Source: Thauera humireducens
GTDB taxonomy: Bacteria; Pseudomonadota; Gammaproteobacteria; Burkholderiales; Rhodocyclaceae
Assembly: GCF_001051995.2 (NCBI RefSeq)
Contig: NZ_CP014646.1
Coordinates: forward strand, 310,001-374,000
DNA: 64,000 nucleotides
Direction of reading: 5' to 3'
Shown: piece after piece, positions 51,078 through 59,190 of the stretch
How positions within the stretch are numbered: position 1 is the first letter of the stretch
Layout of the letters: every line of letters begins with the position of its first letter
Position numbers and translations under genes: made by a program
Notes under the pieces: generated by a model
The model's input: only the letters and a program-made list of their open reading frames with translations
Database searches by the model: none
Told to the model about the DNA's origin: nothing

Positions 51078-51296
51078 TCATTTTTTTGCTTTTCTGGCGA
51101 GGTCACCGTTTGATCTTTGCTCGTGTCTGCCCTTGGCCCCGTCGGTGTCCGTTCCCAAGTAGGCCTCCAACGCGAGGCGCAAGACCTCGGACCGACTCGG
51201 GATCCTCCCTAGTACGGCTTGAAGCGAGACTCGTCGATGATCGATTTTGGTGGCTAGTTCTTCTGTAAGCCGAACATTGATTTGTTGCCGATCCAT
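51078..51296 (-). CDS. Ribbon-helix-helix DNA-binding protein
   Basis: This 72-residue protein begins with a ribbon-helix-helix pattern (QQINVRLTEELATKIDHRRV, then GRIPSRSEVLRLALEAYLG) like CopG/MobC-type repressors. The C-terminal 20 residues are basic. I chose the ATG at 51296; a GTG two codons earlier is possible. It is divergent from the excisionase-like gene and would be the natural repressor of the promoter between them. Confidence 0.8.
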   Translation of the reverse strand: MDRQQINVRLTEELATKIDHRRVSLQAVLGRIPSRSEVLRLALEAYLGTDTDGAKGRHEQRSNGDLARKAKK

Positions 51297-51332
51297 GTGC
51301 ACAGACTCCAGTGGGTACGGCGAGATTGTAGC

Positions 51333-51400
51333 TGTCTAGAAAATAGCGGGTTGACCCGTTGCTCTTCTGCGATAGATTGAAACTGTCTAGGTGCTAGACA
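51333..51400 (+). promoter_or_regulatory. Promoter and palindromic operator of the excisionase-like gene
   Basis: The -35 TTGACC (51351-51356) and -10 TAGATT (51373-51378) are 16 bases apart. TGTCTAG occurs upstream at 51333-51339, and a perfect palindrome TGTCTAGGTGCTAGACA (51384-51400) covers the expected transcription start. This is the layout of a repressor-controlled promoter. Confidence 0.68.
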
Positions 51401-51427
51401 AATAGATAAATAGCAAAGGAGCAAGAA

Positions 51428-51661
51428 ATGGCTGCGACCTATCTGACAACTGAAGAACTATCCGATCGCATCAAGTACGACCAGCGAACAATTCGTGAGC
51501 GCCTCAAGGACAGCGTTCTGCTTGAAGGAGTGCACTACATCCGTCCGTTTGGAGGAAGGAAGATCCTATACGTCTGGGAGAGGATCGAGGAGGACATGGC
51601 GAAGTCCTCACTCAACACGTTCGTGATTCCGATGTCGAACGGGGGCGTGTGTCATGGCTAG
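51428..51661 (+). CDS. Excisionase/AlpA-like DNA-binding protein
   Basis: This 77-residue protein has a helix-turn-helix-like start, TYLTTEELSDRIKYDQRTIRERLKDSVLLEGVHYIRPF, and a wing GGRKILYVWERIEEDM. Genes of this type stand just before DUF3596-type integrases and serve as excisionase or regulator. AAGGAG lies 6 bases before its ATG. Its 3' end overlaps the integrase fragment by 8 bases. Confidence 0.8.
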   Translation: MAATYLTTEELSDRIKYDQRTIRERLKDSVLLEGVHYIRPFGGRKILYVWERIEEDMAKSSLNTFVIPMSNGGVCHG

Positions 51662-51968
51662 CATTCGGACTCTCGCGAGCACAGGAACGCTCTTCATCGA
51701 TTTTCGCTATGAAGGGAAGCGTTGTCGTGAATACACGCGGCTGGAAGACACTCCCGCGAACCGCAAGAAGCTCATGCGACTCGTACAGCGTCTTGAAACG
51801 GATCTTGCCGCTGGCACCTTCGACTACGCCAGCTTCTTCCCTGGCAGCAAGAAGAACTCAAAAGCCCACGGAGGCCGGGTAGAAGCGCAAGCGGTCGTCA
51901 CAGTCGCTCCGCCTTTGCCGGCTGCGATGCCTATCGGGGCACCGTTTGCTGCAGGCTTGGGCGGATAG
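51654..51968 (+). pseudogene. Truncated tyrosine integrase (DUF3596 arm-binding part)
   Basis: The first 65 residues match the N-terminal arm-binding domain of tyrosine recombinases of the DUF3596 group: ASIRTLASTGTLFIDFRYEG, KRCREYTRLEDTPANRKKLM and ETDLAAGTFDYASFFPGSKK. After that the frame turns into unrelated sequence (AVVTVAPPLPAAMPIGAPFA) and stops at 104 codons. The whole core-binding and catalytic parts (R...HxxR...Y) are missing. Intact proteins have about 380-420 residues. The element therefore cannot move with its own integrase. Confidence 0.82.
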
Positions 51969-52372
51969 CCTTGGTACAGATAGGGCGCAGCCACTGCCGC
52001 GCTGATGAGGCAAACGTGCTTCAACACGGCGCTTACCGCGTTACCCCGCTTGTATGAATTCCTGATGGCGCTCTCGAGCAAGCTGGTAGCCGCGTGGGCG
52101 GATCGGGCTCTGCGCGCCAGAATGTCGAGCGCACCCGCACCCCACTCCCCGTTCAGCAAGGGCATCTTCCCCGACGTGGAGATGTTGGAGCCAGAGTGAC
52201 CAGTGTCCTGCTAATTAAAGAAATCCGCGTAAACTTAACTAGTGTTCCGCACTAGTTAAGCGGGCTTAACTAGGACCCCACGACCAACGCTCGTCTAACG
52301 GAGCACCGCCGTGATCGGCGCCGTCGAAGTCGACCGTGACGCCGCCTGTCTGGCAGCGGCGTATGTTCTCGG
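51969..52372. other. Gene-free stretch inside the tRNA element
   Basis: I see no supported gene. The stretch probably held the rest of the integrase or cargo before decay. The main structure is the CTTAACTAG palindrome array at 52234-52273. Confidence 0.45.
52234..52273. promoter_or_regulatory. CTTAACTAG operator-like palindrome with a third half-site
   Basis: CTTAACTAGTG (52234-52244) and its exact complement (52250-52260) surround TTCCG, and a further CTTAACTAG follows at 52265-52273. Three equal half-sites look like a repressor operator. The nearest genes are the DUF2283/XRE pair, whose 3' end faces it, so its intended promoter may have been lost. Confidence 0.5.
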
Positions 52373-52564
52373 TCACTGTGGGCTCGGTTCGATCTCTATC
52401 GGCCAGTGACCTGCGGTTCGGGCATCCAGGATCGTGATCTCGGCGATTCCGTTTGCTGTAAAGCCGATGTTCACGTTCCACCCGAGTGAAACATCCCTCA
52501 CGATCGGTTCCTCCGAGAAGCCGATGCACAGGATGTCATCTTGCTCGTCGTATCTGATCCTCAT
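52373..52564 (-). CDS. DUF2283 family small protein
   Basis: This 63-residue protein has the DUF2283 pattern: MRIRYDEQDDILCIGFSEEPIV followed by VSLGWNVNIGFTANGIAEITILDAR. Such proteins are often linked to toxin-antitoxin or nuclease partners, with unknown mechanism. It overlaps the end of the XRE-like frame upstream by 29 bases on the same strand. Confidence 0.75.
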   Translation of the reverse strand: MRIRYDEQDDILCIGFSEEPIVRDVSLGWNVNIGFTANGIAEITILDARTAGHWPIEIEPSPQ

Positions 52565-52742
52565 CGATGCGCGTCCCTTGCTTCATGTCTACAGGTGTTT
52601 CCGTGAGCGCTGCCTCAATCCTCATCTGGGAGTCGGAGAGCAAGCGCTCGGCTTCGCGGGGTGGGAACCCGAGATCCAGAAAGACGTTGCCGCCAATCGG
52701 CGTAACGTGAGAGCTTGAAACTGTGTTTTGAGTATCATTCAT
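52536..52742 (-). CDS. XRE-type antitoxin-like protein, apparently truncated
   Basis: This 68-residue frame contains SHVTPIGGNVFLDLGFPPREAERLLSDSQMRI, the conserved N-terminus of small XRE-family regulators of roughly 90-110 residues that pair with toxins. After this it diverges and stops before the helix-turn-helix would appear, so it is probably a frameshifted or truncated remnant. Its 3' end overlaps the DUF2283 gene. Confidence 0.6.
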   Translation of the reverse strand: MNDTQNTVSSSHVTPIGGNVFLDLGFPPREAERLLSDSQMRIEAALTETPVDMKQGTRIDEDQIRRAR

Positions 52743-53140
52743 CCTAGATGGCCCTGCGCAGCGAAGCATCAGATGGTTAGCATAGAGTTCCGCTCTCGCG
52801 GACTGTGGGACGATCGAAGCTCGTCCGCCGAGTTTCCTGGTCGGATCTCTTCCACCCGGACTGTATCAACTCGGCATGGTCATCGTACGCCACAAATCGA
52901 CCAGTATCCCGAAGTGAGTTGTCCGTCTGGCTTCGCGAGTGGACCACGGCCGCCTCAAAGGGACGGATGCTCGGCTAGTTTTTGGAGGAGGACTGTGACA
53001 CCTAGGCTGTTGTGGTCCACGCGAGTGGTCTTCGACGTCACAGATCGGTGTGCCAAAAGCGCTATGAAATCAAGCTTGAGGTCTTTTAAGCCCAGAGAAA
53101 CCACAAACGATTGCGCTGGACGCCGTGCAATTTTTTTAGC
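52743..53140. other. Gene-free stretch before the right att copy
   Basis: No supported gene lies here; open frames are shadow-like. It forms the right end of the tRNA-associated element, with a short A/T-rich patch at 53131-53137 next to the att repeat. Confidence 0.45.
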
Positions 53141-53151
53141 CTCATAACCCG

Positions 53152-53188
<37 letters not shown>

Positions 53189-53343
53189 GTCAAAAAAGCC
53201 AATCACTTCACGGTGGTTGGCTTTCTTGCGTCTGGGCGCACTGTGGGCACAGTGCACATCCTCGCTGTACGGATTCTGTGCTCAAGGGTTTGACGCCGGT
53301 CGGCGCTATCATCTCGCACTTCGTCATTTGAGCTCGACCAACG

Positions 53344-55602
53344 ATGCTGCCGATCAACTACCGAGGTGCGAGTTCAGTGCGGTTCGTGCCGGGGGATTTC
53401 CAGCCGACGGCCGAACAGCTGGCGATTCAGCGCTGCCAGAATCGCTATGTCATCGCAATGTCCGCTGCCGGGTCAGGCAAGTCGACGACCATCGCGCTCA
53501 AGGTGATGGAGAACGTCCGGTACGGGAAGGATCCACGCAAGATCCTGGTGCTCACCTTCTCGCGCGAAGCGGCGCAGGTGATCCGGCGGATGATCGCCAA
53601 GCTTTCAAACGATGCGCAGCTAGCGAATGCCATCAGGTGTGTCGCGTTCGACGACTTCTGTGTCGAGGTGCTGAACGGCTTTGGATATGAGCGGGCCGAT
53701 CAGCTATCGTCGATGGACGAAGTCTGCGCATATGTCCGGAAGGCGGCGGCGAACATCAAGAAGCGCGAGGACGATCGCGTGCGGCCGCTCGAGATCGCGC
53801 TACCCGAGCATAACGAGCAGATCGCCGAGTTCGTGCGGAATGCCCGCCTGATGAAGGCCAATCTCTTGAGCCCCGACCTCGATGAGGACGAAACCTACGA
53901 AGACCGGGCGATCCGGTACGGGCTTCCAGAGAGCTTCTTTTATATCTATCGGGAGGTAGAGCGGGTCCGCGGGACGGGCAGCTATTACGACGACCGGCCG
54001 GCGGCCTGGCGGAGCGAATTCGACGCGACTTTCGATCTGGCGAGGATGCTGATTGAGACGCAGGGCCGAATCCGGATGCCGACGTACGAGTTCGTCGCCG
54101 TCGACGAACTGCAGGACATGAACCCGGCGAGTTACGAGGTCTTGAAGTGGCTGCTGGATCCGTCGCGTGAATCGGTCGAAGGATCGATCGCCGCGGAGAT
54201 CCTGGGCCCGAAGCCCGTCTACTTCATCGGCGCGGGTGACTTTGACCAGATCATTCACGGCTGGGCGGGATCCAATATCCGCTTCATGAAGGAGTGTTTC
54301 GGGGCAGAGTGGCCATCTTCTTCGGTCGTCCGTCTCACGCTGTCGAGCACCTACCGCCACGGGCCGATCATGGCAAAGATGGTGTCGGCGCTGATGGGGG
54401 ACGGGAGCGATAACGAGCGGGTGCGATCCGGGAGATCGCACAAGACCGAAGTCCGGGTAGAGCGCTATGCAGACCACGGTGCCGCCGCCGGCAAGCTCGT
54501 TACGGCACTTGTGGACTTCAGGAAGCGAGGCGGACGTCTCGACGATACGGCGATCATCCTGCGCTCGCCGTACCAGTCCATCCTTGTCGAGAATGCGCTC
54601 TTCGAGGCCGGCCTGAACTGGCGTATCGAGGGGATGGAGAGTTATCTGATGCGGCCCGAGGTCCTGGCGCTGCGGGGCATCATGGCCTTTGCGCTGGACG
54701 ATCTGACGACGATTCCTGGCGACGATAAATTTTCCAGAGTCATCAGTTCCCTGCTGCTTTGGCAGCAGTTCGAATGGGCGCCGGAGCGTCTTCAAGGGAA
54801 GTATCTGAAGGATGCGGCCAAGGATCCGGGGCTGAATTTTCAGCACTTCCTGCAGGGGGTGCTGCTGCGTCCGCGAACGATCTATGACCGGCGTGTCGCC
54901 CGTCTATCGTGGGAGCGGCAATCAATGGAGGAGACCGCGCTCCTTGAGCGGATCCAGGCGTTGAATCGGAGCGGCCAGACCGCCAAGGCCGAAGAATTGC
55001 GCCGGCGCAGCGATTACGAATCGAGCACGGTCGAGGAGACATCCGAGGAGAGAAGGAATCGTCTGCGGCTCGACGCGTCGGTGGCGCTCATTCGTGGCGC
55101 TGCGCCTGACGCTCCCGCTCACGTCCTGCTCGAACAGGTCGTAGCCACCCTGGACATGAAGAACAAGGCGCGCTTGCTGTTCGTCGACCCGGCCATGGCG
55201 CGAATGGTGTCTCAGTCGTTGGACGGCTTCGTGCAGAGTGCCAAGCGCAGGAACTGTTCGCTGCGCGAGTTCGCGAACTGGCTGAAGGATGTCGATATCG
55301 CGCTCCGAAAGGCCAGGCCCATGAACACGCTGCTGGTGTGTTCGGTAGAGGCGGCAAAGGGGCAGGAGTTCGAGGCTGTCCTTCTTCCGTTCCTGGAGGC
55401 GGGTGTTTTCCCGGCGCGTGATGCCGACCCGCACGAGGAGCGCAACCGCTTCTATGTCGCAGTCACGCGCGTCTGCGACGAACTGACCCTGCTGGTGCCG
55501 GAGGACGAGCAGCGCGTGAGCCCCTACGTCAAGTCCCTGAAGGTGGCGCGGTCGCTTCGGGAGGGGGGCTTTCTCGATCGCTGCAGTGATGACAATCGGT
55601 GA
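53344..55602 (+). CDS. UvrD/Rep-like superfamily 1 helicase
   Basis: This 752-residue helicase has Walker A MSAAGSGKSTT, motif Ia LTFSREAAQVIRRM, Walker B AVDELQDMNPASYEVL, motif III IGAGDFDQIIHGWAG, STYRHGPIM for motif IV, and motifs V-VI CSVEAAKGQEFEAV and RNRFYVAVTRVCDELTLL. An insertion rich in charged residues lies between 440 and 590. It unwinds DNA with ATP; no nuclease domain is seen. It stands alone just outside the right att of the tRNA element, so it may be cargo of a larger island. Some stand-alone UvrD-like proteins work in phage defence, but a partner nuclease is not visible here. Confidence 0.9.
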   Translation: MLPINYRGASSVRFVPGDFQPTAEQLAIQRCQNRYVIAMSAAGSGKSTTIALKVMENVRYGKDPRKILVLTFSREAAQVIRRMIAKLSNDAQLANAIRCVAFDDFCVEVLNGFGYERADQLSSMDEVCAYVRKAAANIKKREDDRVRPLEIALPEHNEQIAEFVRNARLMKANLLSPDLDEDETYEDRAIRYGLPESFFYIYREVERVRGTGSYYDDRPAAWRSEFDATFDLARMLIETQGRIRMPTYEFVAVDELQDMNPASYEVLKWLLDPSRESVEGSIAAEILGPKPVYFIGAGDFDQIIHGWAGSNIRFMKECFGAEWPSSSVVRLTLSSTYRHGPIMAKMVSALMGDGSDNERVRSGRSHKTEVRVERYADHGAAAGKLVTALVDFRKRGGRLDDTAIILRSPYQSILVENALFEAGLNWRIEGMESYLMRPEVLALRGIMAFALDDLTTIPGDDKFSRVISSLLLWQQFEWAPERLQGKYLKDAAKDPGLNFQHFLQGVLLRPRTIYDRRVARLSWERQSMEETALLERIQALNRSGQTAKAEELRRRSDYESSTVEETSEERRNRLRLDASVALIRGAAPDAPAHVLLEQVVATLDMKNKARLLFVDPAMARMVSQSLDGFVQSAKRRNCSLREFANWLKDVDIALRKARPMNTLLVCSVEAAKGQEFEAVLLPFLEAGVFPARDADPHEERNRFYVAVTRVCDELTLLVPEDEQRVSPYVKSLKVARSLREGGFLDRCSDDNR

Positions 55603-55873
55603 TCTTTCGCTAGCAATACGCCCCCTTCATCTCGACCTGTGCTTGAGGGCGGCCACATCAAGAGGGTCTGGCAGGCCAAGCTGCGGGTATGTTGGGCTCG
55701 CTCAAACGGTGCTCATCGCCGTGCTGCCATGCAGCTTTTCCAGGGCAGTGTGATGCTGGCGGAGCGTTCCCGACTTTCCTTGGCTTCGCCATTTCCTGTG
55801 GTCGCGATTCGTGCCGCAACGCTGCGCATCCGACGACCTTTCGGGATGTACTCAAGAAGTTCGCCCAGTGAGA

Positions 55874-56278
55874 TCAGCCATGGATGCCGGGTGGGCTCGG
55901 GCGATTTGCCGGGAAAAACGAACCAAGTAGCCGGTGTCCGATTACCGTGATGATCAGCAAGCTCAGGGCGCCCAGCGCCCAGACCGTCCAGAGCAGCGGG
56001 CTGAGCCACGCCATGCCGGCGGCAAGCCAAGGCATGATCTGACGGACCCCTTCGATGGTGGCGACGAGACCCGCGTGGATCGATTGGAGCCAGGCAGGGT
56101 CAATCCACAGTGCTAACCAGGACGGCAGCGCTGTTGCGTCGAGAACCGTACTGAGGTCGTTCTGAAGCGCAGTGCCCGACTTATGCGCAATCCAGTCGAT
56201 GACATGAACAGTGAGTGCGGTCATCCCCGTCCACGCGGCGAGGATCACGAAAAACAGGATCCAGATGATCGTTTTCAT
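55874..56278 (-). CDS. Hypothetical inner-membrane protein
   Basis: This 134-residue protein has an N-terminal transmembrane helix (IIWILFFVILAAWTGMTALTV) and two more near the C-terminus (IMPWLAAGMAWLSPLLWTVWALGALSLLIITVIG), with an amphipathic middle. It belongs to no family I can name. It lies 79 bases downstream of exoD on the same strand and may be co-transcribed. Confidence 0.7.
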   Translation of the reverse strand: MKTIIWILFFVILAAWTGMTALTVHVIDWIAHKSGTALQNDLSTVLDATALPSWLALWIDPAWLQSIHAGLVATIEGVRQIMPWLAAGMAWLSPLLWTVWALGALSLLIITVIGHRLLGSFFPANRPSPPGIHG

Positions 56279-56357
56279 GTTTGCGTAATTCTTCCAATTG
56301 ACGTGGAACGGTGAGTGTTCGATCTTCGTTGCTCGTCCGCGGTTGAGGCAATTGAGC

Positions 56358-56984
56358 TTACTGGCTGAAAGTCAGGCCCATCAGCGACAGCAGTTCGGTG
56401 GCGGCGACGGTGCCGCCCCACCACAGCAGCCCGACCGAAGCGACCGCGGCCAGCGTCACCAGATAACCGGCCAGCAGCATCAGGCCGTCACGCAGACGCA
56501 GCCCCCAGGAGATCAAGACGATGGCGAGCGCCGGCAGCACGTTGTCAAAGCTGATGATGGGGACGGGGACCATCATCGACAGTCCCGCGGCACAGAGCAT
56601 CAACCCGTTGGCAATGCGCGCGGGCTTGTCGCTCAAGCGCAGCATGCGCGGTCGTCCCCACCGTGCAATGATCTGGATGACCCGGCTGGTCATGCGCTCG
56701 AGCAGCATCCGGGCGCGATCGTTCATCTCTCGTCTGGCAAGCCAGGCGGGCAAGGGCACGGGCTGGCCGCTAAGCAGCCCGAACGCGATCAGAATGGAAA
56801 AAGCGCCCACCACCGAAGCCATCCCCGGTAGTGCCACCGGAACAAGAAGTGGCATTGCCAGCAGGCTCAACCAGACCATGCGTTGCCGATTGCTTTGACC
56901 CACGGCGTCGGCCATCGTACCGTTCATCGAGGCCAGTCGCGCCCCGGCAATCCGTTCCAGGGTAGCTCGTCGTTTGTCCTTCAT
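56358..56984 (-). CDS. exoD: ExoD family membrane protein
   Basis: This 208-residue protein has the ExoD hallmarks: VWLSLLAMPLLVPVALPGMASVVGAFSILIAFGLLSG, then RPRMLRLSDKPARIANGLMLCAAGLSMMVPVPIISFDNVLPALAIVLISWG. It has five or six transmembrane helices. ExoD affects exopolysaccharide production and symbiosis or alkaline tolerance in rhizobia, with unknown mechanism. The ATG at 56984 is used; a TTG two codons earlier is possible. It is divergent from the diacylglycerol-kinase-like gene. Confidence 0.9.
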   Translation of the reverse strand: MKDKRRATLERIAGARLASMNGTMADAVGQSNRQRMVWLSLLAMPLLVPVALPGMASVVGAFSILIAFGLLSGQPVPLPAWLARREMNDRARMLLERMTSRVIQIIARWGRPRMLRLSDKPARIANGLMLCAAGLSMMVPVPIISFDNVLPALAIVLISWGLRLRDGLMLLAGYLVTLAAVASVGLLWWGGTVAATELLSLMGLTFSQ

Positions 56985-57162
56985 GACCAATAGACCCTGC
57001 TTGAACTATTTGGCAGTTCGGACTCGTGATCGGGTCCTGCGGTTCCCCGAGGTTTCGCCCCGGTTGCGCAACGACGCACGCCGCAGGCTTTCCACAGCAG
57101 CATCTTCCAGAGAACACATTCCATGCCCAACACTCGAAACCTCACCGCCGTCCGGATGCGGC

Positions 57163-58203
57163 ATGGATGACAATTTCCGGTCACAGTGGATCGGGAGCGA
57201 CAGCGCGCACCGCGCTGCGATGTCGGCTCCGCGACTCGACCCCGCGGCGCCCCTGCTGTTCGTGATCAATGCCGGTGCAGGTGCGCTCGACCTTGAGGCC
57301 AAGCAGGCCGTGATCCGGCGTGCGCTCGCCGAGTATGGGCGAAAGGGTGAATTGTTGGCGTGCGAACCTGCTGATCTGGGACGGGGGGCCACCGAGGCCG
57401 CTGCGGCAGCGGCGGCGCGCGGCACGGCCGTGGTGGCGGTCGGTGGCGATGGAAGCCTCAACACGGTGGCGCAGGCTGCGCACGCAGCCGGTTGCCCAAT
57501 GGGCGTCATCCCCTACGGTACCTTCAACTACTTTGCCAGGACGCACGGGATCGCCACCGAGCCGGACGCTGCGGCACGCCAGTTGATGGATGCGAGCCCG
57601 ATGCCGGTGCAGGTGGGGGCCATCAACGACCGGATTTTCCTGGTCAATGCCAGCCTGGGCGCTTACCCCGAACTGTTGCAGGACCGCGAGGCCTGGAAAG
57701 CGCGCTTTGGCCGCAGCCGCTGGGTGGCGTTCGTGGCGGCTTGTGCGACCTTGCTGCGTGCGCAACGCCGACTGCGGCTGCACATCGAAACGGCCACCAC
57801 GGTGCGTGATGTGCAGACCCTGACGCTCTTCGTCGGCAACAACCGGCTGCAGTTGCAACAGGTCGGAGTGGATCCTGAAGACACCCTGGCCGGTACGCCC
57901 GGCGACGGTAGCATGGCCGCGCTGATGCTGCGGCCCATCGGTACGATGTCGATGCTCGGACTGATGCTGCGCGGCGCAATGGGCAGGCTGGGGGATGCCG
58001 CCGGCGTGGAAACCTTCGAGTTCCGGCACATGGTGGTGAGGCCCAGGCTGGCAACGAGACGCAAGGTGTTCGTCGTCGCGTTTGACGGAGAAGTGACACG
58101 TATGCGCGCGCCGATCGACATTCGTGTGCTGGACAAGCCCTTGTACCTGCTCCAGGCGTCGGGCGCAGGCGGCAGGGCCAGTGCGCCCGAGGCCGCGGCA
58201 TGA
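57163..58203 (+). CDS. Diacylglycerol/lipid kinase family protein
   Basis: This protein of about 346 residues has the DAGK catalytic domain: PLLFVINAGAGALDLEAK, then AVVAVGGDGSLNTVAQA (nucleotide loop) and MGVIPYGTFNYFARTHGI. The C-terminal half is the beta-sandwich typical of YegS/DgkB enzymes (NDRIFLVNASLGAYPELLQDREAWKARFGRSRWVA). It should phosphorylate a lipid such as diacylglycerol. The ATG at 57163 is used; an ATG at 57220 is also in frame. Its stop overlaps the phosphoesterase start (ATGA), so the two are coupled. Confidence 0.9.
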   Translation: MDDNFRSQWIGSDSAHRAAMSAPRLDPAAPLLFVINAGAGALDLEAKQAVIRRALAEYGRKGELLACEPADLGRGATEAAAAAAARGTAVVAVGGDGSLNTVAQAAHAAGCPMGVIPYGTFNYFARTHGIATEPDAAARQLMDASPMPVQVGAINDRIFLVNASLGAYPELLQDREAWKARFGRSRWVAFVAACATLLRAQRRLRLHIETATTVRDVQTLTLFVGNNRLQLQQVGVDPEDTLAGTPGDGSMAALMLRPIGTMSMLGLMLRGAMGRLGDAAGVETFEFRHMVVRPRLATRRKVFVVAFDGEVTRMRAPIDIRVLDKPLYLLQASGAGGRASAPEAAA

Positions 58204-59024
58204 GTGTTCTGCTGCACATTTCCGACACCCATTTCGGCACCGAAGACCCGCGGGTGGTCGAGGCCCTGGTCACTCTGGCCGCCCAGCAGCGCCCGGATAT
58301 GGTGGTGCTGTCGGGTGACATCACGCAGCGTGCGCGGCCCGCCCAGTTCCGCGCGGCAAAGACCTTCGCCGATCGACTGGGGGCGCTGGTTCTGGCTGTG
58401 CCGGGTAACCACGACATCGCACTGTTCGACCTATGGGCGCGCTTCACCCACCCGTATGCGCGCTACGCCAAGGCGTTCGGCTCTGATCTCGAGCCCGTTC
58501 ACGCTTCGCAGGATCTCCTCGTCATTGGCGTCAACACCACGCGCCCATGGCGGTTCAAGAACGGCGAAGTGTCCGCGGCGCAGATCGATCGCGTGGCTGC
58601 ACGGCTGGCAGGCGCCAGCGCGCAGCAGTTGCGCGTGGTGGTGGTCCACCAGCCTGCGGCCGTCATCAAGGCTGAAGACCGTGCCGACCAGTTGCGCGGC
58701 CACCATGCGGCCTTGCAGGCCTGGGCGGCCGCCGGGGCGGACCTGGTGCTGGGTGGGCACATTCATCTGCCCTACACGCTGGCACAGCACGGTTTGGCGC
58801 GGCGACTCTGGGTCGTACAGGCGGGAACCGCGGTCTCGTCACGCATACGCCTCGAGGTGCCCAACTCCGTAAACATCCTGCGCTGGGGCGCGTCGTGCGG
58901 TGAGCAGGTACGGCGCGGCGCCGATGCGGGCAAGGACTGTCTTGTCGAGCAGTGGGACTATGCGCGCCACGAAGATGTCTTCGTCCGCACGGCGGCCACG
59001 TCGGTCGCGCCCGAGCGCGGCTGA
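58200..59024 (+). CDS. Calcineurin-like metallophosphoesterase
   Basis: This 274-residue enzyme has all five metal motifs: LLHISDTHFG, VVLSGDITQRA, VPGNHDIAL, VVHQP and GGHIHLPY. It hydrolyses phosphoesters; related proteins act on cyclic nucleotides or lipids such as UDP-diacylglucosamine. The ATGA overlap with the upstream lipid-kinase gene suggests the two work on the same lipid pathway, a pairing seen in other proteobacteria. Confidence 0.92.
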   Translation: MSVLLHISDTHFGTEDPRVVEALVTLAAQQRPDMVVLSGDITQRARPAQFRAAKTFADRLGALVLAVPGNHDIALFDLWARFTHPYARYAKAFGSDLEPVHASQDLLVIGVNTTRPWRFKNGEVSAAQIDRVAARLAGASAQQLRVVVVHQPAAVIKAEDRADQLRGHHAALQAWAAAGADLVLGGHIHLPYTLAQHGLARRLWVVQAGTAVSSRIRLEVPNSVNILRWGASCGEQVRRGADAGKDCLVEQWDYARHEDVFVRTAATSVAPERG

Positions 59025-59190
59025 TCGGAAGGCGGTGTCGGCGACAGGGCGAGCCGCTGCTGGCCCCTCGTCGGCATGAGGCAGAGCCGCGGATGTCAGG
59101 GCTGTCGGCAATGCCGCCGTCCGGCGCCGATTGGTGCCCTGTCGCGAAGGACTGCTTCACGCGAACAGACAGCGCTAACGATCAGTCGGA

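Noticed and set aside
51824-52165. A 113-codon minus frame inside the tRNA element
   Set aside because: The middle looks protein-like, but its 3' part is antisense to the integrase fragment and no family is recognised.
55639-55950. A 103-codon plus frame after the UvrD-like gene
   Set aside because: No ribosome site, no motif, and it runs over the 3' end of a membrane-protein gene on the other strand.
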